A DNA stretch of 64,000 bases from CAVTPU01 sp963736695 (GCA_963736695.1 CAVTPU010000004.1:2418001-2482000); one strand, 5' to 3'. Counted from the stretch's first letter, positions 10,200-19,684 are shown. Program-made: numbers and translations. The notes: generated by a model not told the origin, from the letters alone.

Positions 10200-11332
10200 C
10201 ACGGCGCCTTGTTGATGCTGCACATTCTCACGTTCGTGGATCGAGTCGTCGCGTCATTGCGGTGAGTGTCGGGACACTTCTACTCTGCCTAGCATGTATT
10301 GGAACAGGAGGAGGCCTTCTTTCTGACAGCTTTCTTTCGAGACAGACTCCACAGGCCTTCACAGGATGTGGCCGCAGTACTCTTGTCCAGATTACTGGCG
10401 ATCTCCCGCCCGTCGGCGGCCTGATTGAGGAGCAAGTACGTAACGCGGCGATCATTGTGTCCGTCGGTCAGAATATGCATATCTCACCCCGCGGCTGGGT
10501 AATTGCCATTGCAACCGCGCTGCAAGAGTCGCGGCTCTCCAATCTTCCTCATCTGGGACAGAGCAATGATCACGATTCAATTGGACTCTTCCAGCAAAGG
10601 CCGAGTCAGGGATGGGGATCCGTTTCTCAGTTATCCAATCCGGAGTACCAGACAAGAAAATTCTTCAGTAAGTTGGTAAAGATTGGCGGCTGGCAAGATC
10701 TACCGCTAACGGTGGCTGCGCAGAAAGTACAGGTCAGCGCCTATCCAAATGCGTATGCTAAGCATGAGTCATTTGCTTCCCGTATCGTCGACGCTCTTAC
10801 TGGCGGGGCAAGCCGATCAGCGATTTCCTCTGTTGCGTTGAGGTGCGCTAACGCGGATGATATTACGGCTTCTGGCTGGATCGCACCCGTCCAGGGATCA
10901 GTGACTTCTGGATTTGAATCTCGTCAAGACCAAGGCACAACGGGGTGGATATTGCCGTTTGAAAGGTACGGCGATTCGCGCAGCAAACGCGGGAGTTGTT
11001 CTCGTTTCGACATGCAATGCTCACGTTGGGCGTCAGTCGTTTAGCTGTGATAGGGACGGAGGCGTGTGGGTGCAGGGCTGCGGCTGGTACGTGGATCTTG
11101 CATTCCGACGATGTTATTACTCGATATTGCCATCAGATGCGTCGACCGTACGTCTCAGCCGGGGACCACGTCTCTGCGGGGCAGATTATTGGGGTTTCGG
11201 GGTCGTCGGGAAATTCCTCTGGACCTCATCTTCACTTTGAGGTTCATCTTCACGGGGACGCCTCGGCTCGGGGCGGTTGATCCCGTTCAGTTTATGTTCA
11301 TGTTGGGGCATCACTGGTCGCGTCAAATCTGA
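10196..11332 (+). CDS. Bifunctional peptidoglycan hydrolase: transglycosylase-like domain plus M23 peptidase
   Basis: The ATG at 10196 overlaps the previous stop. An N-terminal anchor (about residues 18-40) precedes a lysozyme-like region with ATALQESRLSNL (likely catalytic Glu) and SIGLFQQRPSQGWG. After about 10930 the frame changes more than once. The M23 peptidase signature is split across frames: HNGVD (HxxxD zinc site, about 10937), KGTAIRAANAGVV, CHQMRRPYVSAGDHVSAGQI and GPHLHFEVH (zinc ligands, about 11220). The chain ends VDPVQFM at the TGA at 11332. Such enzymes open the cell wall for the conjugation channel. Breaks are probably sequence indels, though decay cannot be excluded. Confidence 0.7.
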
Positions 11333-11353
11333 GTGAGTTCGGGAAGACCGAGT

Positions 11354-12012
11354 TTATTCCATAATTAATGGCGTCGGCTGTCCCTCGACATCCTTGGCGA
11401 TGCCGCATACTCGCCAGCCTTCTTTTTTTACAATCGATATTCTGAACCGTTGCACATCGCTTAGACTTTTAAGGTGAATGAAGACGGTCTCGCGTTGCGT
11501 GATCGTTGGCTGGTTATTTCGGGCCTCCCCAACTAACGGTCTATCCCCGGTGATCTTTTGCGGAATACGTGTCGCTGGTTTCATTGAGGTAGCCCTCCCA
11601 CGAACAAACTGAGTACTGGTCCTCCTTTAGTCGTCATTCTCTAAATCGCAGCCTGCAAGAACTCAAGCATTGCGACTGACGGGGTGGAGCGGTCGGGCTC
11701 GGTGGCCTTGTCATAGGCGAACAAGCCGATCGCCCCCACTACTGACGCTGCCATGACAACACCCACGACAACGAAATAGAGCCAGCGCCGGCGAACGGGC
11801 TTGGTCGCGGCAGCGGCCACGGACGAGCCTGCCGGCAAGGCGCCATGCGTGGGCGCAGCGTTGTCATCGGAGTGGGCAGCCGAAGACGTTGGAGTGCCTG
11901 AGTTGCCGACAGACGCGAACGCTCCACGACCAGCAGGCGCGGAAGGCGGCGGGGTTGTTGAGTGGGGCTGCGAGGGAACGACTGGGGCAGACTTTTGCTC
12001 GTCACTGACCAC
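11354..12012 (-). CDS. Single-pass membrane protein with Pro/Ser-rich N-terminus and NTF2-like tail, frame-broken
   Basis: Reading from a GTG at 12012, the protein has about 70 cytoplasmic residues rich in Pro, Ser and Ala (VVPSQPHSTTPPPSAPAGRG), a basic cluster, and one membrane helix (about 76-98; WLYFVVVGVVMAASVVGAIG). A short outer segment then hits a stop at about 11641. A second open frame at 11354-11584 continues with FRISIVKKEGWRVCGIA, the final strand of NTF2-like lipoprotein-type domains. I infer that the two are one gene split by an indel between 11584 and 11645. It is convergent with the hydrolase gene and is plausibly the last accessory gene of the conjugation block. Confidence 0.45.
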
Positions 12013-12155
12013 GTGGCGAGCGTAGCGAGCGACGCGCCCACGCGGTAGCGGTACTCGCACGACGCGGCACCCGACCGCAGCGGGGTTCAGCCACTCGGGG
12101 CCGCTATGGTGAATTCCAGGTGCGGCGAGCCATCCCGATTGTTGAGCAGTGAGCG

Positions 12156-12175
12156 GCGCCGACACGTGTCGGCGC
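12156..12175. repeat. Perfect 20-bp palindrome
   Basis: The 20 bases at 12156-12175 read the same on both strands (gcgccgacac followed by its complement). It lies in the gap between the minus-strand gene starting at 12012 and the plus-strand reading at 12222. It has no loop, so it is more likely a protein-binding site (for example for a regulator of the adjoining genes) than a terminator. Function is unknown. Confidence 0.6.
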
Positions 12176-12221
12176 TGGTGTTCACCGACGGAAGCCATCA
12201 CCTCAACCGAAGGCGACCGCT

Positions 12222-12656
12222 GTGGAATTCACCCGCAACCTGTCGACTCTCCCAGAAGATCAACTCGCTGCGCTGCTTGGCCGCCGACCAGAGACATTGT
12301 TTCCTCCTGGGGTTGACGACGCTCGCACCGACGGTGTTGGCCAGCGCCGTCGGCGTGGACGAGACGCTGGTGGCGCAGTGCGCGGCGGGTTATCCGCATG
12401 GGGCTCGCCGATGACGACCTCGGTCCGCTCGACATTGACGAGATCATCTCGTTGGTGGGCTGGACATCGCCGAGACGTTGCTCGACGACGGCGACAGCGG
12501 CGCCGACGGACTGACCTCATCGCAGGAGTTGGCCCACATGCTGCACGCGACCGTGGTGAGTCAGCCGGATCGGGCCGGCCAGCGAAGTCCAGGCCGCCTC
12601 GTCGCGGTAGGGAATCCGGCGACACCTCGGCCGCGTCGGCGCTGACGCGGGTTGGT
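12222..12656 (+). pseudogene. Degenerate or frame-broken coding region, helicase-associated-like N-terminus
   Basis: An ATG-less frame from about 12222 begins MEFTRNLSTLPEDQLAALLG (read with a GTG start), which resembles the first 30 residues of actinobacterial helicase-associated (XPB partner) proteins. After about 30 residues the frame loses sense, and other frames give short runs such as DDDLGPLDIDEIISLV and DIAETLLDDGDSGADGL. No frame spans the region. It is either a gene remnant or a small gene with several sequence indels. It is convergent with the gene at 12657-13991. Confidence 0.3.
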
Positions 12657-13991
12657 CTATGGCTCAGTTCGGGGGCGCAGGGCCAGGTGACGCAGGGCGG
12701 CGCGGGCACCGAGCCGACCGGGGTCGGAGAGCCGAACCCTGACTCGAAATCCTGGCCCAGTGCCTTCGTCGACGAGCGACCACAGTTGACACCGGCGGAT
12801 GAGTGCCCACGTGGCCCGGCTGACGTCTTGCTCATCGGGCGGATCGCCGTTGCCGGTGTCTCGCCAGCCGGAGCCGGCGAGCACGTCGGCCACTTCTCGA
12901 ATGAGCTCGCGGATCTCGGCCATTCCGTTGGTCTGGAGCAGCAGCATGAGCGCGGTTTCTTGCACGGCGCGATCGAAGTCGGTCGGGTCGATGAGAAGGG
13001 CGGTGACCGCCCGCCATTGGGCGAGCGGGTCAGCGAGCAGGGCCCGGCCTTGGGTGCCGAGCACGAGCCGGCGTCCGACTCGGCGGAGCGCGCCGGCGCG
13101 TTGCAGGGTTTGGCGCAGTTCGCCGAGGCGCCAGATGTCGGACTCTGATCGGGGTGGCCGGTCGGGGAGGTCCCACCAGCCGAACCTTTCGGCGGCGTCC
13201 TGCACGACGCGTCGGGCGAGGTTGCCTCCGACCGTAAGCGGGATTCCCGGGGTGTCGCCGGCTCGGCCGGCGCCGACCTCGAGCAGCCATCGCATCGGGT
13301 CGAGGCGTTCGGCGAGGTCTGCCGGGGCGGGGGGCTCTGTGGCGAGGTCGGATAGCAGCTGTCCGGCGAGGCGTCGGCGGGCGTGGCCGCCGCTGTCGGC
13401 CCAGAGGTTGAGTCTTTCGGCGCGGATACGTTCGATGAGTGGCGGCCCGTCGAGTCGGGTCATGGCGAGTTGGTGGCGGGTGAGTCGTTGTTGGGTGAGT
13501 CGCCAGCCACGGCCGCCTGGTTTGAGTTCGCCTGCCGCGAGTGCGAGCTCGAGGGTTGTGGCGATCCGGTCATAGGCGTGGGCCTCGTCTTCGCCCATCG
13601 CCTCGCCCCACTCGAGTTCGGGCAGGTCGGGTGGGGTCACGCCGGAGGCGTCCATGGCTTTTGTCGCCTGACGGGTGCCGGCCGGGGTGCCGCGCTCGAC
13701 ATAGGCGCGCAGGATGTCGTGGGTTTGGGGGGCTGCGGCGATCGCGGCATAACGGTTGAGTTCGGCGAGTTCGAGGAACTGGGCGAGTGCCGTGGTGGTG
13801 GCGCTGGCCTCCGGCCGGTCGGCGAGGGTGAACCACAGGTAGGTCTGGAGGTCGTGTTGGGTGAGGTGGGCGAGGCTGCCGGCGGGGAGCAGCTCGCCGA
13901 GCGCGTGTTCAGCCAACCGCGCGGCGGTTTGGTCCGCGCGGCGCAATCGCAGGAGAAGTCTCGGCACGAGAGGGTCGCTCGCCACCTGCAC
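12657..13991 (-). CDS. Conserved hypothetical protein, possibly related to pRiA4b ORF-3-associated proteins
   Basis: This encodes 444 residues from a GTG at 13991. It is a soluble, mainly helical protein rich in Leu, Arg and Ala, without signal or membrane segment. The C-terminal part (about residues 250-340) contains IPLTVGGNLARRVVQDAAER, then WWDLPDRPPRSESDIWRLGE and RRLVLGTQGRALLADP. This pattern is remembered from the regions that follow pRiA4b ORF-3 domains in actinobacterial proteins, but the ORF-3 domain itself is not evident. No catalytic residues can be named. It lies within the block separating folE from folP. Confidence 0.45.
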   Translation of the reverse strand: MQVASDPLVPRLLLRLRRADQTAARLAEHALGELLPAGSLAHLTQHDLQTYLWFTLADRPEASATTTALAQFLELAELNRYAAIAAAPQTHDILRAYVERGTPAGTRQATKAMDASGVTPPDLPELEWGEAMGEDEAHAYDRIATTLELALAAGELKPGGRGWRLTQQRLTRHQLAMTRLDGPPLIERIRAERLNLWADSGGHARRRLAGQLLSDLATEPPAPADLAERLDPMRWLLEVGAGRAGDTPGIPLTVGGNLARRVVQDAAERFGWWDLPDRPPRSESDIWRLGELRQTLQRAGALRRVGRRLVLGTQGRALLADPLAQWRAVTALLIDPTDFDRAVQETALMLLLQTNGMAEIRELIREVADVLAGSGWRDTGNGDPPDEQDVSRATWALIRRCQLWSLVDEGTGPGFRVRVRLSDPGRLGARAALRHLALRPRTEP

Positions 13992-14064
13992 ACGGTATCG
14001 ATTGGGGCCGACGTTTCGCGGATCTCTCTAGCGGCATATATGGGCTTTTGCGCGCAATGCAGGC

Positions 14065-14084
14065 GATTGTTAATTTCAACAATC
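14065..14084. promoter_or_regulatory. AT-rich inverted repeat, possible operator
   Basis: GATTGTT and AACAATC face each other across a six-base AT-rich spacer in the 150-bp gap between two divergent genes (starts near 13991 and 14164). The flanks are GC-rich, so the AT-rich symmetrical site stands out. Its symmetry and position suggest a regulator-binding site for the divergent pair. No matching regulator gene is recognised nearby. Confidence 0.4.
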
Positions 14085-14163
14085 TGCGCGTACGCCCAGC
14101 ACCCGCTCACATGCCCTGTGTAGCGGCTGGGGTCGCGACCTGGGTGTGACCAGCCATCTACAC

Positions 14164-15060
14164 ATGGCCGGGACTGGAGTAGCGTTTCACACTGTGGCGG
14201 AGCTCGACCCGGCGGCGGACAACCAGGCGGCGGAGTTCGATCAGGCCGCGCAGTGGCACCGTCAGGTGGTCGCTCTCACGACGGCGGCTCATCGGGCTGG
14301 TGTCGGCGGACCCGAACTTCTCGCATTGCAGAGCCGGCTGCTCGTTCAGCAAGCCAGGTTCGGCGAGGTGGCGCGCCAAGATGGCGCGAGCGTTCCCCGG
14401 CTCACCCCCACGCCCAGCGAGGTGGCGACCGCCGGCGGCGACTTGGGTGACCTGTCGGCTGAGGTGGTAGGCACCACATTCGCCCTCGCGTCGTCCACAT
14501 TGGATGCTGCGGACGCCGCGCTCGCGAGCCTGCTCGGCCAGGACCCCGACGAATCCGCGGCGGGCATGGCGCGCAATTCGGGGGAACAATCACCCGCAGC
14601 GTCGGCGGCTCCGCCTACCCTGCCCCCGTTTCAGACTGGGATGCGACCACCGTCGGGCCAGTTCGGCCAAGTGCCGCTCGCCCCACCAACGGGATGGCGA
14701 CCCGATCCGCGCACCGTGGGCCCGTCGGAGCCGGAGCAGTCTGGCCCGTCGGGGCTCGCCGGGTGGCCTTCGGCGTTGCGCAACGGGTTCATCTACGGCG
14801 GCTACACGTTGATCGTCTTCATGATCGAGGCGGCCCTCTTCTTCGCGGCCGGCGAGCAGCGCCTCGCCATGGTGTCGCCGTTGTGCCTTCTCGTGCTGCC
14901 TGCGCTCGCCTGGGGTGCCGGCTGGATCACTGTGGGGGCGGCGTTTCGTGGCGACTCGGTGGTGGATCGCACGCCGCGGCTCGGCGCGGCGATCTGTCTG
15001 CTGCCCAACCTGCTGATCTGTGGTGGTTTGGCGGTGCTCGTTCTCAACGGCGGTTCCTGA
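14164..15060 (+). CDS. Hypothetical membrane protein with long soluble N-terminus
   Basis: Up to 304 residues are encoded. The N-terminal ~110 residues are helical and Ala-rich (HRQVVALTTAAHRAGVGGPE), followed by a Pro/Ser/Gly-rich linker (about 150-210) and about three hydrophobic helices (about 218-245, 248-270 and 280-302). No family was recognised. The start is uncertain: GTG 14146, ATG 14164 or GTG 14194, the last giving VAELDPAADN. Its stop at 15060 lies about 34 bp before the convergent folE stop. It is the last gene of the block between folP and folE. Confidence 0.55.
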   Translation: MAGTGVAFHTVAELDPAADNQAAEFDQAAQWHRQVVALTTAAHRAGVGGPELLALQSRLLVQQARFGEVARQDGASVPRLTPTPSEVATAGGDLGDLSAEVVGTTFALASSTLDAADAALASLLGQDPDESAAGMARNSGEQSPAASAAPPTLPPFQTGMRPPSGQFGQVPLAPPTGWRPDPRTVGPSEPEQSGPSGLAGWPSALRNGFIYGGYTLIVFMIEAALFFAAGEQRLAMVSPLCLLVLPALAWGAGWITVGAAFRGDSVVDRTPRLGAAICLLPNLLICGGLAVLVLNGGS

Positions 15061-15093
15061 GAGCCGGCCGGGCGATGAGAGCCGGCCGAACGA

Positions 15094-15783
15094 TCACGGT
15101 CGGCCGGAGAGGATGAGGCTCATCGCCTCAGCGCGCGATTTCGCGTCGCTCTGAAACAGGCCCCGCACCGCTGAGGTGATGGTGCGGGCTCCGGATTTTT
15201 GAATGCCTCGCATCGCCATGCACATGTGCTCGCACTCGACGACGACGATGACGCCGCGCGGCTCCAGCGTCCGCATCAACGTGTCCGCGACCTGGGTGGT
15301 GAGCCGTTCCTGCACCTGCGGGCGGCGGGCGTAGACCTCGACCATGCGGGCGAGCTTGGATAGTCCGGTGATGCGGCCGGACGTGCCGGGAATGTAGCCG
15401 ACGTGCGCCACTCCGTGGAACGGCAGCAGGTGATGCTCGCAGCACGAGATCACCGCGATGTCGCGCACGAGCACGAGCTCCTCGTGGTCGGCTTCGAAGG
15501 TGGTGGAGAGCACCCGGTCGGCTTCGACGCGCAGCCCGGCGAAGAGCTCGGCATAGGCGCGGGCGACCCGGGCGGGAGTGCGGCGCAGCCCGTCGCGGTC
15601 CGGGTCCTCCCCGATCGCGATGAGGATTTCCCGAACCGCGGCTTCGATGCGGGGCAGGTCGACGATCTTGTCGACCGGAACGCCACCGAACCGGCCGTTG
15701 ACCAGCCGGGCTGCGAGATAGTCCAGCTCGGCGAGGTCATCGTCCGGCTCGGTGACCGAGCTGTCGTCGGCGGTGGCGCTCAG
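15094..15783 (-). CDS. folE: GTP cyclohydrolase I
   Basis: FolE converts GTP to dihydroneopterin triphosphate, the first folate step. The continuous frame holds FGGVPVDKIVDLPRIEAAV, GEDPDRDGLRRTPARVARAY and the zinc-site CEHHLLPFHGVAH. GYIPGTSGRITGLSKLARMV and CEHMCMAMRGI follow, all typical of the enzyme. The frame is blocked by a stop at 15817-15819, and between there and SATADDSS no ATG or GTG occurs. The best start is a CTG at 15783 that overlaps the ftsH stop. That would give 229 residues, close to family length. A sequence error at the start codon is an alternative. Confidence 0.9.
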   Translation of the reverse strand: MSATADDSSVTEPDDDLAELDYLAARLVNGRFGGVPVDKIVDLPRIEAAVREILIAIGEDPDRDGLRRTPARVARAYAELFAGLRVEADRVLSTTFEADHEELVLVRDIAVISCCEHHLLPFHGVAHVGYIPGTSGRITGLSKLARMVEVYARRPQVQERLTTQVADTLMRTLEPRGVIVVVECEHMCMAMRGIQKSGARTITSAVRGLFQSDAKSRAEAMSLILSGRP

Positions 15784-17799
15784 CGGGCGCCGTCCCCGGC
15801 AGTGGCTTCGCTCGCCTCAACGGTTCCCGCCGTCGCTTGGTCGCTGGCGGACGCCCGCTGTGAGGTCAGCTCGTTGGGGGTGAGCACGGGCGGGCGGTCC
15901 GAGGGGCGCCGCTTGCCGAAGCCGTTGAACGGCAACACCGGTTGGCGCTTCTGGACTCCGCTCACAGAGGCGGGTCATGTCCTGCTGCGAGATCGTCTCC
16001 TTCTCGATCAGTTCGAGCACGATCGAGTCGAGCACGTCACGGTATTCGACGAGGATCTCCCACGCCTCGTCGTGGGCGAGCTCGATGAGGGCCCGCACCT
16101 CGAAGTCGATCTCGGCGGCGATCGAGTCGGAGTAGTCGCGTGGTGTGCCCCATCGTGCGGCCGAGGAATGGCTCGTCCTGGTTGGTTCCGTACTTGACTG
16201 CGCCGAGCTTCGCGCTCATGCCGAACTGGGTGACCATCGCCCGAGCGACGGCGGAGGCCTTCTCGATGTCGTTGCCGGCGCCGGTGGTCGGCTCGTGGAA
16301 GACGAGCTCCTCGGCGGCCCGACCGCCCAGCGCATACGCGAGGGTGTCGACCATCTCACCCCGGGTCTGGGTGTACTTGTCCTCGGTGGGCAGCACCAGG
16401 GTGTGCCCGAGCGACCGGCCACGGGGCAGGATCGTGACCTTGTGCACCGGGGCGAGTTGCGGCATCGCCCAGGCGACCAGGGCGTGCCCAGCCTCGTGGT
16501 AGGCGGTGATCTTCTTCTCGTTGTCACTCATCGCCCGGGTGCGCCGCTCGGGGCCGGCGATCACCCGGTCGATCGACTCCTCGAGGAACTCGTTGGTGAT
16601 GGCGCGCTTGTCGTTGCGGGCGGTGAGCAGCGCGGCCTCGTTGATCACGTTGGCGAGGTCGGCGCCGGAGAAGCCGGGCGTGCGACGGGCGACCGCGTCG
16701 AGGTCGACGTCGGGCGAGAACGGCTTGCCCTTGGCGTGCACCCGCAGGATCGCCTTGCGGCCCTCCATGTCGGGTGCGTCCACGGCGATCTGCCGGTCGA
16801 ATCGACCGGGCCGCAGCAGAGCGGGGTCGAGGATGTCGGGCCGGTTGGTGGCGGCGATCAGGATCACGCCGCCCTTGGTGTCGAAGCCGTCCATCTCGAC
16901 GAGGAGCTGGTTGAGGGTCTGCTCGCGCTCGTCGTGACCACCGCCGAGACCCGCGCCCCGGTGCCGGCCGACCGCGTCGATCTCGTCGACGAAGACGATG
17001 GCGGGCGCGTTGGCCTTGGCCTGCTCGAAGAGGTCGCGGACCCGGCTCGCGCCGACACCGACGAACATCTCGACGAAGTCGGACCCGGAGATCGAGTAGA
17101 ACGGCACCCCGGCCTCGCCGGCGACCGCGCGGGCCAGCAGCGTCTTGCCGGTGCCGGGCGGGCCGTAGAGCAGCACGCCCTTGGGGATCTTCGCGCCGAG
17201 CGCCTGGTACTTCGCCGGGTTCTGCAGGAAGTCCTTGATCTCGTGCAGTTCCTGCGACCGCCTCGTCGGCCCCGGCGACGTCGGCGAAGGTGGTCTTCGG
17301 GGTGTCCTTGGCGACCAGCTTGGCCTTGGACTTGCCGAAGTTGAGCACCCGGCTGCCGCCACCCTGCATCTGCGACATGAACAGCAGCAGCAGGATCACC
17401 AACACCGCGATCGGCAGCAGGTTGATCAGGAAGCTGAGCAGGACGCTGTCCTTGGAGACGAAGGCGTCGAAGGTCTCGATCTGGTCGTGACTTCTGTTGC
17501 TCGGTCAGCTTGGTGAAGATGGCCGAGCTGGCGTCGGCCGGATACTGCGCCACGATCCGATCGGTCTCGGTGCCGTTGATCTTCGTCTTGGCCTTGAGGT
17601 CGAGTTTGAGGTTCTGCTCTCGATCCTCTTGCAGAGCGACCTTCACATTGCCGGCGTCGAGCTGGGCAAGTGCCACCGACGTGTCGACCTTGGCGTACTC
17701 GTCGCCACCGCTGAAGAAGCTACTCAGCGCGATCGCACCGATGATCACCAGGATGATCCATACCACCGGCCGACGGAAGAAACTACGGGTACGTTCCAT
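15780..17799 (-). CDS. ftsH: ATP-dependent zinc metalloprotease FtsH, frame broken four times
   Basis: The membrane-anchored AAA+ protease starts at ATG 17799 with MERTRSFFRRPVVWIILVII (first helix). It then has the periplasmic domain, a second helix (AVLVILLLLFM), Walker A GPPGTGKT and VFVDEIDAVG. The SRH ATNRPDILDPALLRPGRFDR and the zinc site HEAGHALV are also present. The tail is Pro/Ser/Ala-rich and ends at TGA 15780-15782. The frame switches near 17487, 17257, 16139 and 15963. As ftsH is normally essential and every segment is well conserved, sequencing indels are the likely cause. The position between hpt and folE matches relatives. Confidence 0.9.
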
Positions 17800-18021
17800 G
17801 CTGTTTCGAGCGCGTGCGCCCAGCCCTCCCGATCAATCAGAGCACCCTCGACCCGCGTCCAACGCGGCATCCGGGTCCGATCCCGACATGTCTCGACACC
17901 GGACGCGGAGACCGGGCTGCAGGGCAGCCGGTCATTCGACGGTACACCGTGTGGCGGGCAATCGCCGTAGTGCATCCGGCACTCCCCGTGGAGCATCACA
18001 AACTAGCTACAAAAACAGCCA

Positions 18022-18614
18022 TTAACCTCGGGAGTAGACGCTGGGCCGCAAAATGCCCAGATATGGCATCTCCCGGTAGCGCTCGGCGAAGTCCAGCCCG
18101 TAACCCACCACGAACTCGTTCGGAATGTCGAAGCCGAGATACTTCACCGGCACCTCCACCTTGACCGCGTCCGGCTTGCGCAGCAGCGCCACCACCTCGA
18201 TCGACAGCGGCGACCGGCTCTCCAGGTATTTCAGCAGCCAGGACAGGGTCAGCCCGGAGTCGATGATGTCCTCGACGACGATGACGTGGCTGGCCGGAGA
18301 TGTCCCGATCAAGATCCTTGAGGATGCGGACCACGCCGGAGGATGTGGCACGTTGCCCGTACGAGGAGATCGCCATGAACTCCATCTCGACCGCGCCGTG
18401 AGGCGCGTCCGAGAGCGCGGGCGAAGTCCGCCATGAACATGACGGCGCCCTTGAGCACGCCGACCAGCAGCAGGCTGTCCACGTGCGTGTAGTCGGCCGC
18501 GACCAGCGCCGCTAGCTCCTCGGTCTTGTCCCGGATCTGCTCCTCCGTGACGACGACGCGTTCGATGTCGTCGTCATACCAGTTTCCGTCGCCCATCCCC
18601 CAAGCCTGCCTCAT
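18022..18614 (-). CDS. hpt: Hypoxanthine phosphoribosyltransferase, frame broken twice
   Basis: Hpt salvages hypoxanthine and guanine to IMP and GMP using PRPP. The N-terminus reads MGDGNWYDDDIERVVVTEEQ, followed by LLVGVLKGAVMFMADFARAL, MEFMAISSYG, SSGVVRILKDLD, the PRPP loop VIVVEDIIDSGLTLSWL and a tail with DFAERYREMPYLG. Frame changes near 18408 and 18297 split it into three frames; indels are the likely cause. The ATG at 18614 overlaps the tilS stop (ATGA), but a second ATG at 18596 starts the familiar N-terminus. Position between tilS and ftsH is as in relatives. Confidence 0.9.
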
Positions 18615-19684
18615 GCGTGTCGACCCTCATCAACAAGGGCACCCGGCGGCGCCTGCGCTCCGGACACGACAATGAGATCCCCGTCGCGCCGGCGCACCAC
18701 GACGCCTCCAGGCAGATGCGCCGGCCCTTGGCCATGCCAACCGGTCACCAGGTCGTCCAGCGCCGCCACGTGCCGATGAGACAGCCGCCCACCGGCCACA
18801 CCGAGCCCCCGCACCCATCGGTGCAGGACCCGAGTGCGCACCGCCACGGGCAACGTCGCGAGGTCGCCGACCCGCAGACCACCGAACGGCGTCGCGGCAC
18901 TGGCCTCCGCGGCACCCGCCAAATCGTCGAGAACCGCGTTGTCGGCGGCGACGAGGGCGGCGGTGCGGGCCAGGTTGGCGACGACCGCCGGGCCGAGTGT
19001 GACGGACAAAGACCCAAGCAGGGTACGCGCGCGACTGCGCGCAAACGCAGGGTCACTGTTATGCGGGTCGGTCCACACCCGCAGTCCCTGCGCCTCACAC
19101 GCCGCACGCGTCTGGCCCCGACTCACGTCGAGCAGCGGTCTGACAAAGCGAACACCCCCGATGTCGCGCATCGCCGGCATGCCGGCGATGCCGCGCGGCC
19201 CAGCGCCGCGCAGCATCGCCAACAGCACCGTCTCCGCCTGGTCGTCGCGGGTGTGGCCGAGCAGCACATAGCGGGCCGAAAGTTGACGGGCCGTCACGGC
19301 CAGCGCCTCATAACGCGCCTCGCGTGCCGCAGCCTCCGGGCCACCGGAGCGCCCCTCGACGTGCACCCGCACCGACAGAGCCGGATCGAGCCCCACCGAC
19401 CGCGCCCACGCCACGACGGTGGAAGCCCGGTCCGCTGACCCGGCCTGCAGTCCGTGGTCAACAGTGACCAGACCGACCCGCACACCCGCCCGCGGCCCGA
19501 CAAAACCGGCTGCGGCGGCGAGAGCGAGCGAGTCGGCCCCTCCGGAACAGGCGACCAGAACATCGGCGACGGAACCATCGCGGCGCGAGGCGTGACCGCA
19601 GGCCGTCAGCCCGGTCTTCACCGCCCGCCGGACGGCCGAGACCGACGCGTCGAGGTGCGCCACCGCTGTCCCGCCTCCCGTCAC
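18611..19684 (-). CDS. tilS: tRNA(Ile)-lysidine synthetase
   Basis: TilS attaches lysine to C34 of the AUA-reading isoleucine tRNA, an essential decoding change. The PP-loop VACSGGADSLALAAA lies near residue 45-60. It is followed by VTVDHGLQAGSADRA, LGHTRDDQAETVLLAMLRGAG and RPLLDVSRGQTRAACEAQGL, all characteristic. A GTG at 19684 overlaps the previous gene's stop (GTGA) and yields 357 residues, a normal actinobacterial length. The frame stays open well upstream, but that part lies antisense-like within the metalloprotease gene and is low-complexity. The stop overlaps the hpt start. Confidence 0.93.
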   Translation of the reverse strand: MTGGGTAVAHLDASVSAVRRAVKTGLTACGHASRRDGSVADVLVACSGGADSLALAAAAGFVGPRAGVRVGLVTVDHGLQAGSADRASTVVAWARSVGLDPALSVRVHVEGRSGGPEAAAREARYEALAVTARQLSARYVLLGHTRDDQAETVLLAMLRGAGPRGIAGMPAMRDIGGVRFVRPLLDVSRGQTRAACEAQGLRVWTDPHNSDPAFARSRARTLLGSLSVTLGPAVVANLARTAALVAADNAVLDDLAGAAEASAATPFGGLRVGDLATLPVAVRTRVLHRWVRGLGVAGGRLSHRHVAALDDLVTGWHGQGPAHLPGGVVVRRRDGDLIVVSGAQAPPGALVDEGRHA

